Source: Setomelanomma holmii
Taxonomy: Eukaryota > Ascomycota > Dothideomycetes > Pleosporales > Phaeosphaeriaceae
Assembly: GCA_010015745.1 (NCBI GenBank)
Contig: ML978159.1
Location: 588,771 to 652,770, forward strand
DNA: 64,000 bases
Direction: 5' to 3'
A program made the translations under genes and the position numbers. The notes under the pieces are model-generated. The model worked only from the letters and a program-made list of their open reading frames with translations, did not search any database and had not been told where the DNA came from. Of this stretch, positions 31,332 to 43,564 are shown piece by piece (position 1 is the stretch's first letter; the number at the start of each line of letters is the position of its first letter).

Positions 31332-34300
31332 TCACTGCTCCATATTCATAGCTCGTGTCACACCAGCAACAGCTTCGTGGTGCTGCCCGCCAATCCGCGC
31401 ACCACATTCCGGGCATCGAGCCAGCTGCATAGGCATACCACACTCGCCGATAGCGAACTTCGAATGTCAATAATTGATCTACAAATGCGTAGAAATGACT
31501 TACCGGATGCCCATTGACGCAGTTGTACCAGTGTCCTGAGTGGGTAGCGATACCGCCATATCCACTGACCATAGCTTGCTTGATAGCCTCGAGTTCTTCC
31601 TTGGTGACTTCCTCGTAGAACTCCTTGCCTAGTATTCTCATAGACTGCTCAACAGCTTCCGCTAACTTCTTGGCGTCTTGAAACTGCTGTTGACATAGCA
31701 CCGCTGCTTTTTCGAGAACAGACCTGGCCGTATGGCGGTATTGTCGAACTTTGTCCCGATCTTCTTCCTTAACGAGTTCAGACGAAACAAGGCATCGCGC
31801 GATACGGGAGTAGTACAATGCCGACTCGACTGAAATTTTTGGTAGCTTCTCCTTTTCGCATATTTCGAGCAGCCTCTTGCAGTCATCGAGGTAGTTTAAG
31901 GCTTGTTCAATTGGATGGGTGCCGCTGAACTTTAGTAGATTCACGCTCGCTGCAAATTTCGCGTTGGTAAGCGAGGCGAGGTCGAATCGGTCTTCCAGTA
32001 TCGCACAATGGACCTTGAGCTGGAGTAGAAGTCCCCCGAAGCGGATGCGGTCGTCACAGTTTCGCATAGCACTGGTGGCTGAAGACTCAAGTGTCATGTT
32101 CGCCAAGGCGCTGTCCAGTGAGGCGTTTCTCGAAACTGCGTGGATGATGGCATGGTGAAGCTTTCGCGCGGGCTGGTGTTGAATTGCCATCCTCTTCTGG
32201 AATGCGCTTACATCCTTCTCAAGCTTGTTTGCTGCCGCATAACGCGGATTCATCCTCTTGTTTATCTCCTTTACGGCTCGCTCTGTGACACGTGTGACAG
32301 CTTCCAAGTTCCCCATTGGCATGCTGACGTCCGGCAGCATCGAGATACGAGATGTCTCAAGCTCTGTTCCGAGAGCAACAAGCTTATCTTCCAATTTCTT
32401 TAGCTCTTGTTGGCCACTGACGATGAAGCGTTTGGAAGTTTCGCCAACTACAGCCTTGTTGATGAATCGGTTGTAGCGTTGCGTAACGTACTGCCGAATA
32501 GGACAACGGCAGTTCGGACACAGGGGAATTGCAGCATCCAGCTGGGCATTGTCTACGATCGCGACGAACCGGCCAGTCTTCGGATCCAGCTCGTAGACCT
32601 CTTTGAGATTTACCAGCCCGTCCAGTGTCTCGATGGTATAAAAGTGACCACAGGCAAGAACAAGAATAGGTGATTCGTCCAGATCGTGGTCTGCGTAGCG
32701 CATCATCATAACCATATCCGGAATCTCGTCTGCGTGCATGCTGCACTCTTGGCAATACTCCGCTGGACACTCCTCTCCGCATATGCTGGGACATTGGTGA
32801 CCACATGGAAGGAGTTTGGTACAGCGCTCGTCGCATGGAAGGCGATTGCAAGGGGCGGAGCATGGCATGGTGCAAGCGTTCTGGTGCTCGCACGACCACT
32901 GGCACTTCTCAATGCACTGAGCGCATGGCTCGTGGCATCTCCGAGGGCATTTATTGTGTTTGCAGCGGACCTTATTTACGTCAGTCTTACTAGTCCATCA
33001 GTGGAGGGAGTACACTTACTTCGCATGGCTTTTGGCACAGACCACAAGCAGTTCCTCCATGACAGAGACGATTACAGTTGTGATTGCACGTTCCCATCTT
33101 CCTACCACACTCTTTGTTGCACGTGAGGTGCGTGACGATCGCCTCGCCTTCCGAATCTTTGCGGTTGCACAACCCACATTTTCCGGGACATGGGTGACCA
33201 CACGGCAGGACAGTCTCGCAAGGGTGTGGGCACATGAAGCCTTCCAAATTGACGTCCTGGGAGCATTTGACCATCACATCATGCTTACAACCGGGGACTT
33301 GCTTCTCCATCCGCACATTGCAGGAAATGCTGGCGAGATCCATTGTACGATAACATTTCACGTTGTTGTGGACGTGGCTGCAGAGCAACGAGACATTGTT
33401 GACTTTGATCTCGCATTTTCCACAAGGCTCACCACATGTCTCTTTCTGGCATGGATGATCACAACGTGGGTGTCTGCGCTGACAAGGTTGCTCGCACTTG
33501 AACGCAGTATGCATGGCTTCAGAATGGCATCGCGCTTCGCAGGTGTGGCCGCACTCCAATCGGTCTGTACAAGCTTCTCGACAGCCTCCTTCGGGACTGA
33601 ATTTAGTGAAATCATGAGGCTGTCGTACCTCCATGATCTTCTCCGGGTGTCGAGGACAGCGCAGGCCGAGCGCGGTACCGACACAATCTTCAGCACGGAG
33701 CATGTCGATGACCCTCCGCCACATGTCGACCGTCGAGTATGTGTCCGTATTACCAATGAGATACATGCCATGCTTCGCTCGGCTAAGTAGTACGTTAATG
33801 CGATTTGAGGTCTTCAGAAACCCCGGGTTCCGGCGATTGTTGCTGCGTACCAAGGAGACAATAACGACCTTGGCCTCTTCTCCTTGAAAATTGTCAATTG
33901 TGGCAACTCTCAGGAGATCGCAGAGTTGCTTCTTCTGTAGTGGCTTTCTGCCATGCTCCAGCGCTGCTGTTACTCGCTCGTCACCTGCCTGCACGGCATC
34001 GAGATCGAAACCATCAGCCTCAAGTGCGTCTTGGTCGCGGTCGCTCAAAACAATCTCGTAATCGTTTCGCATAGCGGTGCGAAGCTTCTGGAGCTGGCCA
34101 GTATATGGCGTCAGAACAGCGACGTCACTGCTCTTGTAAACACCTTGTCTGACAATATGGCGAACAAGAGCTTGAACCATCATGACTTCCCACGTATTGG
34201 AACTGGATTTATCGTGCTCGATGTCTGCATCTTCCGCGGCTTCGGGATTGCTATGGTCCAGCCAGAAGACGTTTCGCCGAAGACCTACGACATCAGGCAG

Positions 34301-37300
34301 ATCCACTATCGAGCTGTGATCGATGAGCTTCTCATAGATAGTCTCGCGAATAAGGCTGGATATCTGCGGTCGCATGCGGCGTTGTACATTGAGCTGTGCA
34401 ACCGGCATGAGTGGTCGGCCGCTCTCGCCAACCGAAAGCCGCTCAAACTGGCTTTTGTCAAGTTGATGCAATTTTCCTTTGGCGCTCTCAAGTGATAGAT
34501 CCTTGTAGTTGTCGACTGATGGTCGAAGCTGTTCATAGTCGCCAATTTGGATGCAATGCTCAACTGAGGGTAGAAGTGCGGAGAGCATATGCGGCTCTAG
34601 AATCTCGCCGGCCTCCTCGCATATGAGAACCTTGCATGCAACATGCTTGAGCAAGGAGATCTTGCCAGCCAGACCCGAGGTTGTAATCCCGATTACTTCA
34701 GCACCTTGCAGAATCCGACGGCTGCTTTCTGCAAATACGTTGTCCAAGTTCGTCTTCGTTGTCGCTGCGCCGTCCATAATTTCGAAAAGTTCCGCGATAT
34801 GAGCTTCGCGGATCTCTTCGAGCCAATGAGCAATAAGCTTTTGCCTCTCAAAATATGTTAGAGAATGGACGTTGGCAGTTGCTCTCGCTGTAATGTCCAC
34901 GATCGAGTTTGCCGGCTGCAAAAATGGGTTTATGGGTGCACGAAATGTGCTCCAGATTTCGAAGGGATGCCTGCCGACAGTTTGAAAGCCGTCCTCATCG
35001 ACAACCCCAAACTGGCTATGGATATGGGGGTACTCCTCGGCCAGGTGTGCTTTAATATTGTTCCATTGCACTTTGTTATGAAGCTTTTCCAAAATCCCGA
35101 GGATCCTACCAGCGCTCGACTCATCCTCACCGAGGCTACGAAAGGCTTGGTAGATCTGGTAGTTTTCTGCTTTAGTCTTGGCCTCTGTTTGCCGGAGATG
35201 ATTCAGGTTATGAGGTGCAAGCTTCTCAGATCTGCTCTGGCCGCCAACGCGAATGATTTTGGTGACACCCATGTCAATGAGATGTTCCAAATATTGGTCA
35301 AGAGCATGATTCGTGAAGCATCTGATCGCCTGTTAGTTCGCATTCCAACACTCGCAGTTTCTGAATCCCAGTCTTCTTGCTGCCATTAGACTTGTCACAG
35401 CGACCACAATGGGTTGGTGTGACAGGACAGGAAGGTATTAGGTATGTCACTTACACGACAAGTACTGGCCCCAGACCCGCCTTGTCCTTGCTAGCAAGCA
35501 GAACCTTCATCAATTGCAGGCCTAGATAGCTCTTACCTGTTCCCGGCGGACCTTGGATGAAAGCGAATTCGCGTGTCAAGGCGGCAATCAAAGCAATGCA
35601 TTGGCCGCGATCCAGCGTGGTTTTTGCCTCCAGCTCATCAAGGAGTTCTTCGTCGTCGGTTGAGCACGAAGGCTCGATGTGTAGACCACTTGCACTGTTG
35701 ATAGTAAGGTTGTCCAGGCTGAATTTGAAGCTCTGCCTCCGTGCATACAGTGGCGGAGGGATGTTTTGATATATCCTTGCGCCGGTTGGCTGATCGTGAC
35801 GATCTGGCACGATGTATTGACGGAAGGGCAAGCTACCCAAGCCTTGCATGCTTTGTAAATTCTCCAGCACAGGACCAAACGTGGCCGGCATAACCTTGGG
35901 ATACTCGAGCAAGATGCCTTTAAGCGAATTGGAAAGAGCATGCATCAACGTCTGCAGGGTCGCTCTATCTTGTGTTACCATCTTTGCTGGTATGGTCATA
36001 AACTGATCTTGCTGCGTAGTATCCGAGTCATCCTTTGCTTTCTTCCTCTCTGCGATCGTCAGGAAGGAATGTTGAATAGTACCACGATCGTTCCAGATGA
36101 AGGACAAGAGGCAATTCTGCTGTAGCCGTCTAGTGTCTTCCAACCACAATCGCTGCTCAGCGGCTGTTTTTCCACGTATGGAAGAAGGTAGCGGAAACGA
36201 GAAATGCAACTCGAGCGATTGGCGGAAGACGACCTGACTGATACGTGCACCGGTGTAGGCGCGTGCCCGGACATCTCCTAACGTAGGATCTGACCTGTTG
36301 ATGGCGGCCTGATCATGGGCGAAAGTGTGCATCAAGCCTGCGAGCGCTCCCTTGAGTTTCCCGAAGACTTCATGGCGCAGAAGACGGAAGTGAGTATCAA
36401 TGTGACGTTGCGACGGATCGTGCAGGAAATGAGGTTGATCTGGGTCTGTGAAGGGCAGAAATTCTTCTGCATCGCTCATGATCTCATCCCGTGTAGGAAA
36501 AATGATGATATCAGCGATATCCAGTCTGTCATTGTCATGACGGTTGCTGGGAATCACCAGATCTCGGGGATAGAATGAGGCCGGTACAATTGAAGCCATG
36601 TGATCATTTGACCTTTCGGAGAGCAAACCAGTCGCTCGTCCCACCATAGCTCGCATATCGTAAACGTGACGGCCAACGGTTGCTGTAGCGATAGACTCCC
36701 TCCCGGGACTGAAAATCTCAGCTGACGTATCCAATGACTCAAGCAATGCCGACAGATCATCGTTGAATCGTGCTCGCTTCTCCCGCCTTAGCAGTTCGCG
36801 CAGACACGTCGACATAGCTACAAGAGTTGACTCGAGCTCGTCTTGGGGCACCACGACGGTATTTTCAGTGCTCGCGGTGATTAGTGTCTCACAAAGATTT
36901 TGCAGAAATGGGACAGCCCTGGTGCCATTTGCGCCACTAATGTAATTGTAGAGGGATCCGACATACGTGTCGGTTGACCTACAGTTCAGGAGCGACGAGT
37001 GCGTCACGGTGAGGAGAAAGTTGCAGCGATTGGTGATGAATGATTTGAGATCACCGTTGGTTGACCGCATGCTCATGAGTGCATCGATATGTGAGCGTCC
37101 TTGATGGTTCTTGTCGTCGGTATCCAGGTCTCGTGGAAGTTGTTGAACCCGATCGCGATCGCCTTGCTGCAGAATCTTGAGTGCACCTTCCCAAAGGCGT
37201 TGCATGGCTCGTGCGTCGTGCGCAGTAGATCCGAGGTGTCGCTTCCAGGCATTGTATGACTGCCGTGCTGTATATTGATCTGCGTCCTCGAGAATCCTCG

Positions 37301-37742
37301 TTGGTGCATGTTCAGGATCAGTCGACTCCTCCCGACCAGATTCGTGTGAAAAGCGACAGTTGGGGAACTTGCATTGCCCGGTGTTGCGGAAAGCGAAGCA
37401 GACTGGCTTATCGGAGGCTCCACCATTTCCATTCTGTCCAAATTGTTGCTTGCCGGTATCGTGGGTAAAGCGGCAGTCAGCTCGATTGCATTGACCAGTG
37501 TTGCGGAAGGCAAAGCAGACCGGCCTTTCCGAAGTCGTAGCCTTGCCATTCGGTCCAAATTGCTGATCATTGGTATCGTGAGAGTAACAGCAGTTGGCTC
37601 GATCACATCTACCAGTGTTGCGAAACGAGAAGCAGATCTTTCGCTCCTGACCACGCTGGCGTGGCCGGCCAAGATCACGGTCCCGACTTACCATATTCGT
37701 GGAGCGGCGCGCAGACGTGCTCAAAGGAGTTGCGGTGCTCAT
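31332..37742 (-). CDS. NFX1/ZNFX1-type zinc-finger SF1 RNA helicase
   Basis: Four exons in transcription order: 37742-35455, 35321-33020, 32970-31504 and 31457-31332, giving 2060 aa. The N-terminus holds three near-identical CCCH fingers (CFSFRNTGRC, CFAFRNTGQC, CFAFRNTGQC; about residues 35-135). A Upf1-like SF1 helicase core follows: Walker A FIQGPPGTGKSYLGL (about 731), CFTNHALDQYLEHLI across intron 1, motif II VLICEEAGEILEPH, QLNVQRRMRP, and motifs V/VI VATIDNFQGEEA and NVLLSRAKHGMYLIGN. Then come repeated NFX1-type Cys/His fingers (CGHTCEARCH, CGHPCPGKCGLC, CGHQCPSICGEE) and an alpha-helical C-terminus ending in a ZNFX1-like Cys/His motif (GHWYNCVNGHP, GECGMPMQLARCPECGA). Relatives include S. 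pombe Hrr1 and animal ZNFX1, which act in small-RNA silencing and heterochromatin; that role here is inferred. Confidence 0.94.
37367..37660 (-). repeat. triplicated CCCH finger coding repeat
   Basis: Three tandem units of about 111-114 bp within the first exon of the helicase, each encoding one CCCH finger with the shared core F-R-N-T-G-x-C and a linker with QQFGxNG between units one, two and three. Spacing in each unit is C-x8-C-x4-C-x3-H. Units two and three are closest to each other. Confidence 0.75.
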
Positions 37743-38310
37743 ATAGCCGCTCCAAGGTACGTCGACGAAGTCAATAGTTTCCGAAAGCGGTGGTGTGACG
37801 ACGTGTCGTTGTGGGTGTACTCAGCCTGGCGGAATTTCCAGCAGAGATGGTGAGTTTCACCCAGTTTTGAGTCTCACCGTGAGGGGGAAAAGGATCAAAG
37901 AAAAGCGAAATGAACAAGGCTGAGTGGCAAATCATGAGAGTGGACCAAGTACGGACGAATTGGGTGGTGTTTGTTTTCGCTTGCATGGAAATCTGCATGA
38001 ATTTGCTGCAGGAAAACATATTGTGGCGCGACAGCAAGCAATGAACGAGAACGTGATGCGGATATGCGCAGACGGAGCCTTCGCAGGGCGAGCCCGGCAC
38101 CCCGGATGTAGTGACTAGTTCTATTAGACTTTTGCATCGCCGGATAACGCGCTGCTGATGCCTCTACGTTATGCTATGCTATATACCGAGTTCACAATCA
38201 TGATGCATACACCATGCAAGGCTCCAAAAGACCTACATGCAGTTGTGATGAAGCATGTTTGGCCGCAAAAGGCGGCACTGCTCATTGCGCTTAGTGTGAA
38301 TCAAGAAGTC
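37743..38310. other. intergenic region
   Basis: Promoter of the helicase gene and 3' flank of NAA15, both on the minus strand. No supported gene. Confidence 0.4.
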
Positions 38311-40979
38311 CTACTTCCTAAAAACGGTCGCTTCACTCCAGCGACTTGCTGCCTTCGCCGTGTAGTTATCCTTTACTTCCTGCTCGCTCTTCCACTCGTC
38401 TAGTAGGCCAAAGCCAGCGAGGGCTTGCTGGATGGTGATGTCAGGTAGATCCAGAATCTTCTTTAGGGCGTCCTCGTTCTGGACTTTTGAGCTGTTGTCG
38501 AGGAAGAACCGAACACTGCATGCAGATTGTACATGTGACGCGCTCTTGGCGTGTTTCTGCAGAAAGGAGTCGTTGTAGACTTTGAGATCGCCGTCGGCTG
38601 GAGGTGAAGTGAAAGATTCTTTGACCACTTGTGCGACTTGTGACGGTAGAGGCTCAGAGAGCTTGGGGACTGCAGTTCGTCAGTAACATGTCAGGAATGC
38701 TTTGCGATGGGGTTGGACTAACTTATCTGACGGAAGCGCACGCTCTGCTCGTGCAGTGTGGGGTCCTCGGGATCGACCTCTCGTGCCGCTTGTAGGCACT
38801 TGAGTGCAAGCAGGTACTTCTCTGTTATTGAAGATCAGCATGAAATGACTCAGAAAGCTGGGATGAGTTTGGACTAACTCCGCCGCAGGTAGACCTCGAA
38901 ACCCACATTCTGAGCTTCCACGTTCTTGGGGCTGAGCTCGAGCATCGGTCGCAGGAACCGCATAGCAGCCTCCAAAGGCTCCTTCGTCTGCAGCAGCTTC
39001 TGGCCTGTGGGGTCTGTGTCTTCCTTCTTTGTCTCTCCGTCGTCAGCTTTCGCAGTGGCCTTTGCAGCAGCAGCGGCCTTCTTCTCGGCCTCGATCTTTT
39101 CTGCCTTTTCCTTGTCCTTCTTTGCCTTCTTCTCTGCCTTCTTTCGCTCGGCAGGATCCATCTTGTCCAGATCAAACTGCTCGGGATTCGACATTTTTGG
39201 GTCATCTGCCAACCTCAGGTAGATCTCTACAGCCTGTATCGCTGCGCGTGTGAAGAATGGGTGGTTGTGGAGGTGGTCTTCCCATCTGACCATGTCGATG
39301 TATGCTCGAATCTGGCCTTTTCGTAATGAAAAGCTGTGGAAGTCGAATTGGTCTTCGTGCCAGACATCGAAAATATCGGCAATCGCAGTGAAGCGCTTCA
39401 GTGCGTGGCCAAAGTCTTGTTGTCGCAGATATGCCTCGCCGTCCTCAAGCAGATACCACATACACTGCATGTCGTGAAGATCCCCAAGAGGTCCGCCAAC
39501 AGTTTCATTGCGCGTGAACTTGCTCATTGTGTTCAAGGCCTTTTCATTCTCGTTGTTTCGGAGTTGGTACTTGGCGCACTTGGTGTTAATATACCTGTCC
39601 CTTTCATCGAGCTGTCGCGCGTGTTCGATTGTCTCTGCTGCCTTTTGAACGTCTCCAGCGTGCTTATATATCCGCGCTTTGGTTTGATGGTAATCAACGG
39701 ACTTTGGGTCCAGTTCGATCAGACGATCTATATACTCAGAAGCTTTCTTGAGATCGCGACTCCGAGCAAAGTTGTAGTGCTGGGCGAGGAAGTACAACAC
39801 AGACTGCTCGAAGCGACTCGAGGTGTCGCCGTTTGTCTCGCCCTTGGCAGAGCCATTCGTTTGTTTGTCCGCCGCGTATCCCAGTACCAGCTCTTCGACA
39901 ACAGCCATCTTCTTGGAGTCCCGATACAGCGATTTGATGTTCGGAAATGTCGACGGGACTCCTTTGTTAAGCATCCGTCGCAAGTACTGGTCCACCGCGG
40001 TCTTGAAGTCTTCGCCACTCAGGAACTCTAACGGTATCCGCCGAGGCGCATCATTGCGTTCGCTCTTTTCCGCGTACGATTCGTAAAGTTCCTTCAGCTT
40101 CTCGATGTCGGTTTCGTTGGAGCGGCTGAGACCAAGTGCCTCCTCGAGTCCATCGAAGTATGCGCGATACTCGTTATTTCGGGACAAGAGTACCCGATAT
40201 GCCTTCTCCGCCTCCTGGTTCTTTCCAAGCTTCAGCAAGTATTCTGCTCGAAGTTCGAGTGCGGAGGTTCGATCCAGGCTGTTCCTGACAACCTCGTCCA
40301 GGTGCTTTAAGGCGCGCTCTGTGTCACCTGACTCGGCTATTATGGTGTTCTTGTAGAGCGTGGCTTCGGAGTGTTCGAGGTCGGATTTTGGTGGTGTCTG
40401 TTTCAATGTCTCCTCGTACGTCTTGAGGATGTTCTCAGCCTCAGCGTAGTTGCCAGCCAGGTGGTAAGCCACAGCCAGCGCCGTCCAATTCTGCCTTAAT
40501 TGCGGGCGTTCCTGCATCATCTTCCGCCTGCTCTCGATGTATCCTTCGTAGTCGCGGATCTGGCACTGGAGGAGAGCGAGGTCGCGGAGGATATTCAGCG
40601 AGTTGGGTTCTATCCGCAGCGCAAATTTGTAAGCCTTGATGGCCTCTTCATAATTCTTGACCGACCGCCACAGCAGCCCGTAGACATGCCATGTAATGTG
40701 TGACTTCATATCATTTTTGAGCGCCAGTTTGCAGAGATCGAACGCCTGCTCGCCTTGGCCTTGCGAGTTGAGGATGAGCGCCTTCATCGCCTGGGTATCT
40801 CCATGATTGGGATGTTTTCGCAGTATTTGCTCAGCAGCTTTGAGGCCTGGTGGGGTCAGACGAGCATTCTGCAATTGAGTTAATCATGGAGTCGCACCCT
40901 TTTTGTATTGTTTGCCCTCGTAGTACTTGACGAGAGACTTGAAGAGCGTCTGCTCTTTGCTCGGTAAAGGCTGTGGCAT
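38311..40979 (-). CDS. NAA15: NatA auxiliary subunit NAA15 (TPR protein)
   Basis: Four exons in transcription order: 40979-40898, 40846-38879, 38821-38723 and 38669-38311, giving 835 aa. The protein begins MPQPLPSKEQTLFKSLVKYY. The acceptor at 40847 was chosen over one about 30 nt upstream because it gives the family's unbroken YKKGLKAAEQILRKHPNH. Tetratricopeptide repeats fill the protein (for example LLWRSVKNYEEAIKAYKFAL), with the NatA hallmarks QCMWYLLEDGEAYLRQ and HPFFTRAAIQAVEIYLRL. A Lys/Glu/Ala-rich stretch (KKAEKKAKKDKEKAEK) follows DPAERKK. It scaffolds the catalytic subunit NAA10 on the ribosome for co-translational N-terminal acetylation of Ser, Ala, Thr and Gly starts. The second and third introns both use the less common donor A|GTTAGT. 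Confidence 0.95.
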
Positions 40980-41724
40980 GGCTGTGATGGACGGCGGAGG
41001 ATCTGCGGAGATTCGAGAGTGTCGCGCCCACACGACTTTTGGTTGAAATTGGAGAGCTTTGCGCGAGGCCGCGGATTGGGTGGCGTCGAGAGAGGATGTG
41101 GGGTGAGAAATGCTAGGATGAAGACTGTGTCATCGCGCCCATGGAATATCAACACGCCTATGCCGGTGGCTGGTGGGCTGTTTGCGCTACACGACGGTGC
41201 AATGTGTGGGGAGCTATGAATTTCCGCACCGGCGCTCCATGACCGCTAGCGCAGCGGCTCATCCCTCGAAGGCACGTGCTCGACTGCTTCACTCCTCCAC
41301 CCCGCCAGCAGAGCCGCAAACACGGAGCGTCAAATTACCGCAGAATATCGGCGTGTAAATGTGATCAGATTTGGAGCGAACATTGCGTCTGGCCACTCTA
41401 GTATTTATCGACGAAGATGCCTCATATTTCACTCGCATGACTAAGTGCATGGACGGCCGTTTTCTCCTTTAGTCTGATCACGGATGATCCACTGTCTGCG
41501 ACTTGCTCTGTTCTCGTCCAGCTTACAAAACGTCTCACAGCATGCTGTGACCTGGGTTCAAAGACGCTAGGGGCCTGACTTGAGATGGATTACAAACCTT
41601 TGTAAGACGCAGCCTCCTCCTACTCAATCGGGGATCGTGATGCGGCAATCATACCGCAGGCTTCTATATGAAGACTCAGAATGAGCGTGTAAATTACTCA
41701 GCCAGACACACCCTCACAACCACA
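40980..41724. promoter_or_regulatory. divergent promoter, NAA15 / secreted hydrolase
   Basis: 745 bp between two start codons facing away from each other. A TCTATATGAA element at about 41662-41671 lies some 55-60 bp before the hydrolase ATG and is a likely TATA box. No coding frame is supported. Confidence 0.45.
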
Positions 41725-42776
41725 ATGAAGCTTCTACAGTTCTTCTCGACGGCTCTGCTCATTTGCCACTCCTTCGCTGAGCTGTCCAACTTCGACGACT
41801 GGGCTCACGAACGTCTACAACTGGACGATGTCTCCATTCACTTTCGCTACCACGGGTCTGGCCCACCAATCCTCCTTGTTCATGGCTTCCCTCAGCATTC
41901 TTTAACATGGCACACTATCGGTCCGATCTTGGCACAGAACTGTACGTGTCCGCCCGTTGTCTCATCTGCGACACGAAACACTGATACGGTCCAGACGCTG
42001 TGATAGCCCCCGACAACCGAGGCGGCGGCGACTCCTCCCTTTCCCTCTCCAACAACTACACCGCCTCAGCAGGTGGGCAAGATCTCAAAGCCATCCTCGA
42101 CTACCTCAACATCACCCGCACATACGTCTTCGCGCACGACAAAGGCGTCGGTCTCGCCGCCTCGCTCGCTATTGAACACCCAGACACCATCGCCCGGCTC
42201 ATTCTCGCAGAATACCCACTCCCAGGGTATGGCTACAGCACCGCCGTCACCAGCCCGAACTTGTACTTAAACTGGCAACTAGCTTTCTTCGCCGTCCCGG
42301 ATGCCGCTGAGTTCTTCATCCGCGGACGGGAAAGGGAAATGCTGAGTTGGTATTTCTTCCACGCTTCGTACTCGGGCACGTCCTCGGTGTCGAACGATCA
42401 TTTACAGCGTTATACTAACGAGATCTCCAAACCTGGGTTCTTGAGGGCTGGGCTGGAGTACTTTGCTGCGGTGTGGGAAGATGAGAAGTACTTCAAGGCT
42501 GCGTTTAGTAATGGGACGAGATTGCAGATGCCGATGCTAGCGCTTGGTGGAGAAGCGAGCTTTTCGCCCGTAGCGGTGTTGAATGAGGCGTGGGAAGGTG
42601 TGAGCGCGAACTTTGTGGCTGAGAGTATACCCAAGGCCGGGCATTGGATTGGAGATGAGAACCCAGCGTGGACGGCGAATCGTGCTGCGAGATTCTTTGG
42701 GGAAGGAGAGCGGGTTGGAAGTGTTGACCTGTCGCATCTCAAGGATAGAGTGACGTTGCAGGGTGGCACAATATGA
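41725..42776 (+). CDS. secreted alpha/beta hydrolase (epoxide hydrolase / haloacetate dehalogenase type)
   Basis: Two exons: 41725-41941 and 41995-42776, giving 332 aa. A signal peptide (MKLLQFFSTALLICHSFA) precedes the core. Oxyanion-hole motif HGFPQ lies at about 53-57, PDNRGGGDS follows the intron, and the nucleophile elbow is HDKGVGLAAS with Asp about 121. Asp there, not Ser, places it with epoxide hydrolases and dehalogenases. The C-terminal catalytic His is in IPKAGHWIGDENP. A cap domain lies between (FFIRGREREMLSWYFFHAS). The substrate is unknown. The 3' end converges with the U2 snRNA gene. Confidence 0.9.
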
Positions 42777-43012
42777 TGCAAAGGCTCGCTCAAGGTGAGA
42801 TAGAGCTGTCGCGCCCGCAACAGTACTCACCCAAAGACGGCCATTCGCTCTTGCCTACGCGCTGGGTGCATCATGATCACCCAACACAAAGCAAAATCTG
42901 TCGTCTCTCACCTCCACAACAGATTTACACACATCACTCAAGCTCAATCATCATCGCATCTTCTTCCTCAAGTCTCCAGCACTTGCCAGAATCTCAATGA
43001 AAAAGAATTCGC

Positions 43013-43194
43013 GTACACTCCCGATAGTGCAGTAGGAGCGACACAGTGCTGATGGCTATGGGCAAGCCCAATGAAGCCACCAGCTGGGTAGACAAAAATA
43101 AGATAATCGTAAAAGTGGCCGTGACCACGTCTTAGCGATCAAACTAAGAAGAACAGATACTACACTTGATCTAAGCCAAATTGGCAAAGGAAGC
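43013..43194 (-). ncRNA. U2 spliceosomal snRNA
   Basis: On the minus strand the near-invariant U2 5' domain is present: GGCTTAGATCAAGTGTAGTA followed by TCTGTTCTTCTTAGTTTGATC. It includes the branch-point recognition sequence GTAGTA (plus-strand 43158-43163) and stem IIa. An Sm site ATTTTTG lies at 43093-43099. Two 3' stem-loops follow, the last closed by CTCC/GGAG. U2 base-pairs with intron branch points in the spliceosome. The 5' end (43194) is set by similarity to U2 start sequences and by a TATA box 35 bp upstream; the 3' end is approximate. The length of about 182 nt is normal. Confidence 0.93.
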
Positions 43195-43227
43195 TGGTGA
43201 GAAGAAGAAGGGACGGGGGAAGGCGGG

Positions 43228-43235
43228 TTTATATA
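43228..43235 (-). promoter_or_regulatory. TATA box of the U2 snRNA gene
   Basis: TATATAAA on the minus strand, 34-41 bases upstream of the inferred U2 start, the expected spacing for a fungal snRNA promoter. Confidence 0.6.
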
Positions 43236-43564
43236 GGCAGAGGAAGAGGAAGGAAGCCAAGGCGGGAAGACGCTAGTACGTCACGTGAGGGTGGTGCCTA
43301 AGGGTAATGTTCGGTGGTTGGGAGAGGGACGTGCGATGGTCATGTGAATATGGGTGCCTGGAGGTCGGTGGGAGAGTGGGAGAATAATTGTAGTGGTTTC
43401 ACGTGCGACGTGGGCGCGGTGTGGGACTGTGTAGTGGACGGGGACGGGAGTCAGTGTAATGTCATGCGACTTGCTCAGGCTTTGCACAGTTGCAGCGAGT
43501 AGTCTCATTCTAGATCCTCCCATATCTACATGCAGAGCTTGTTGTACAGTGCTCTTATACATCT

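Noticed and set aside
32954..33790. 278-codon plus-strand frame
   Set aside because: Antisense to the helicase zinc-finger region; its content mirrors the Cys/His codons of the real gene.
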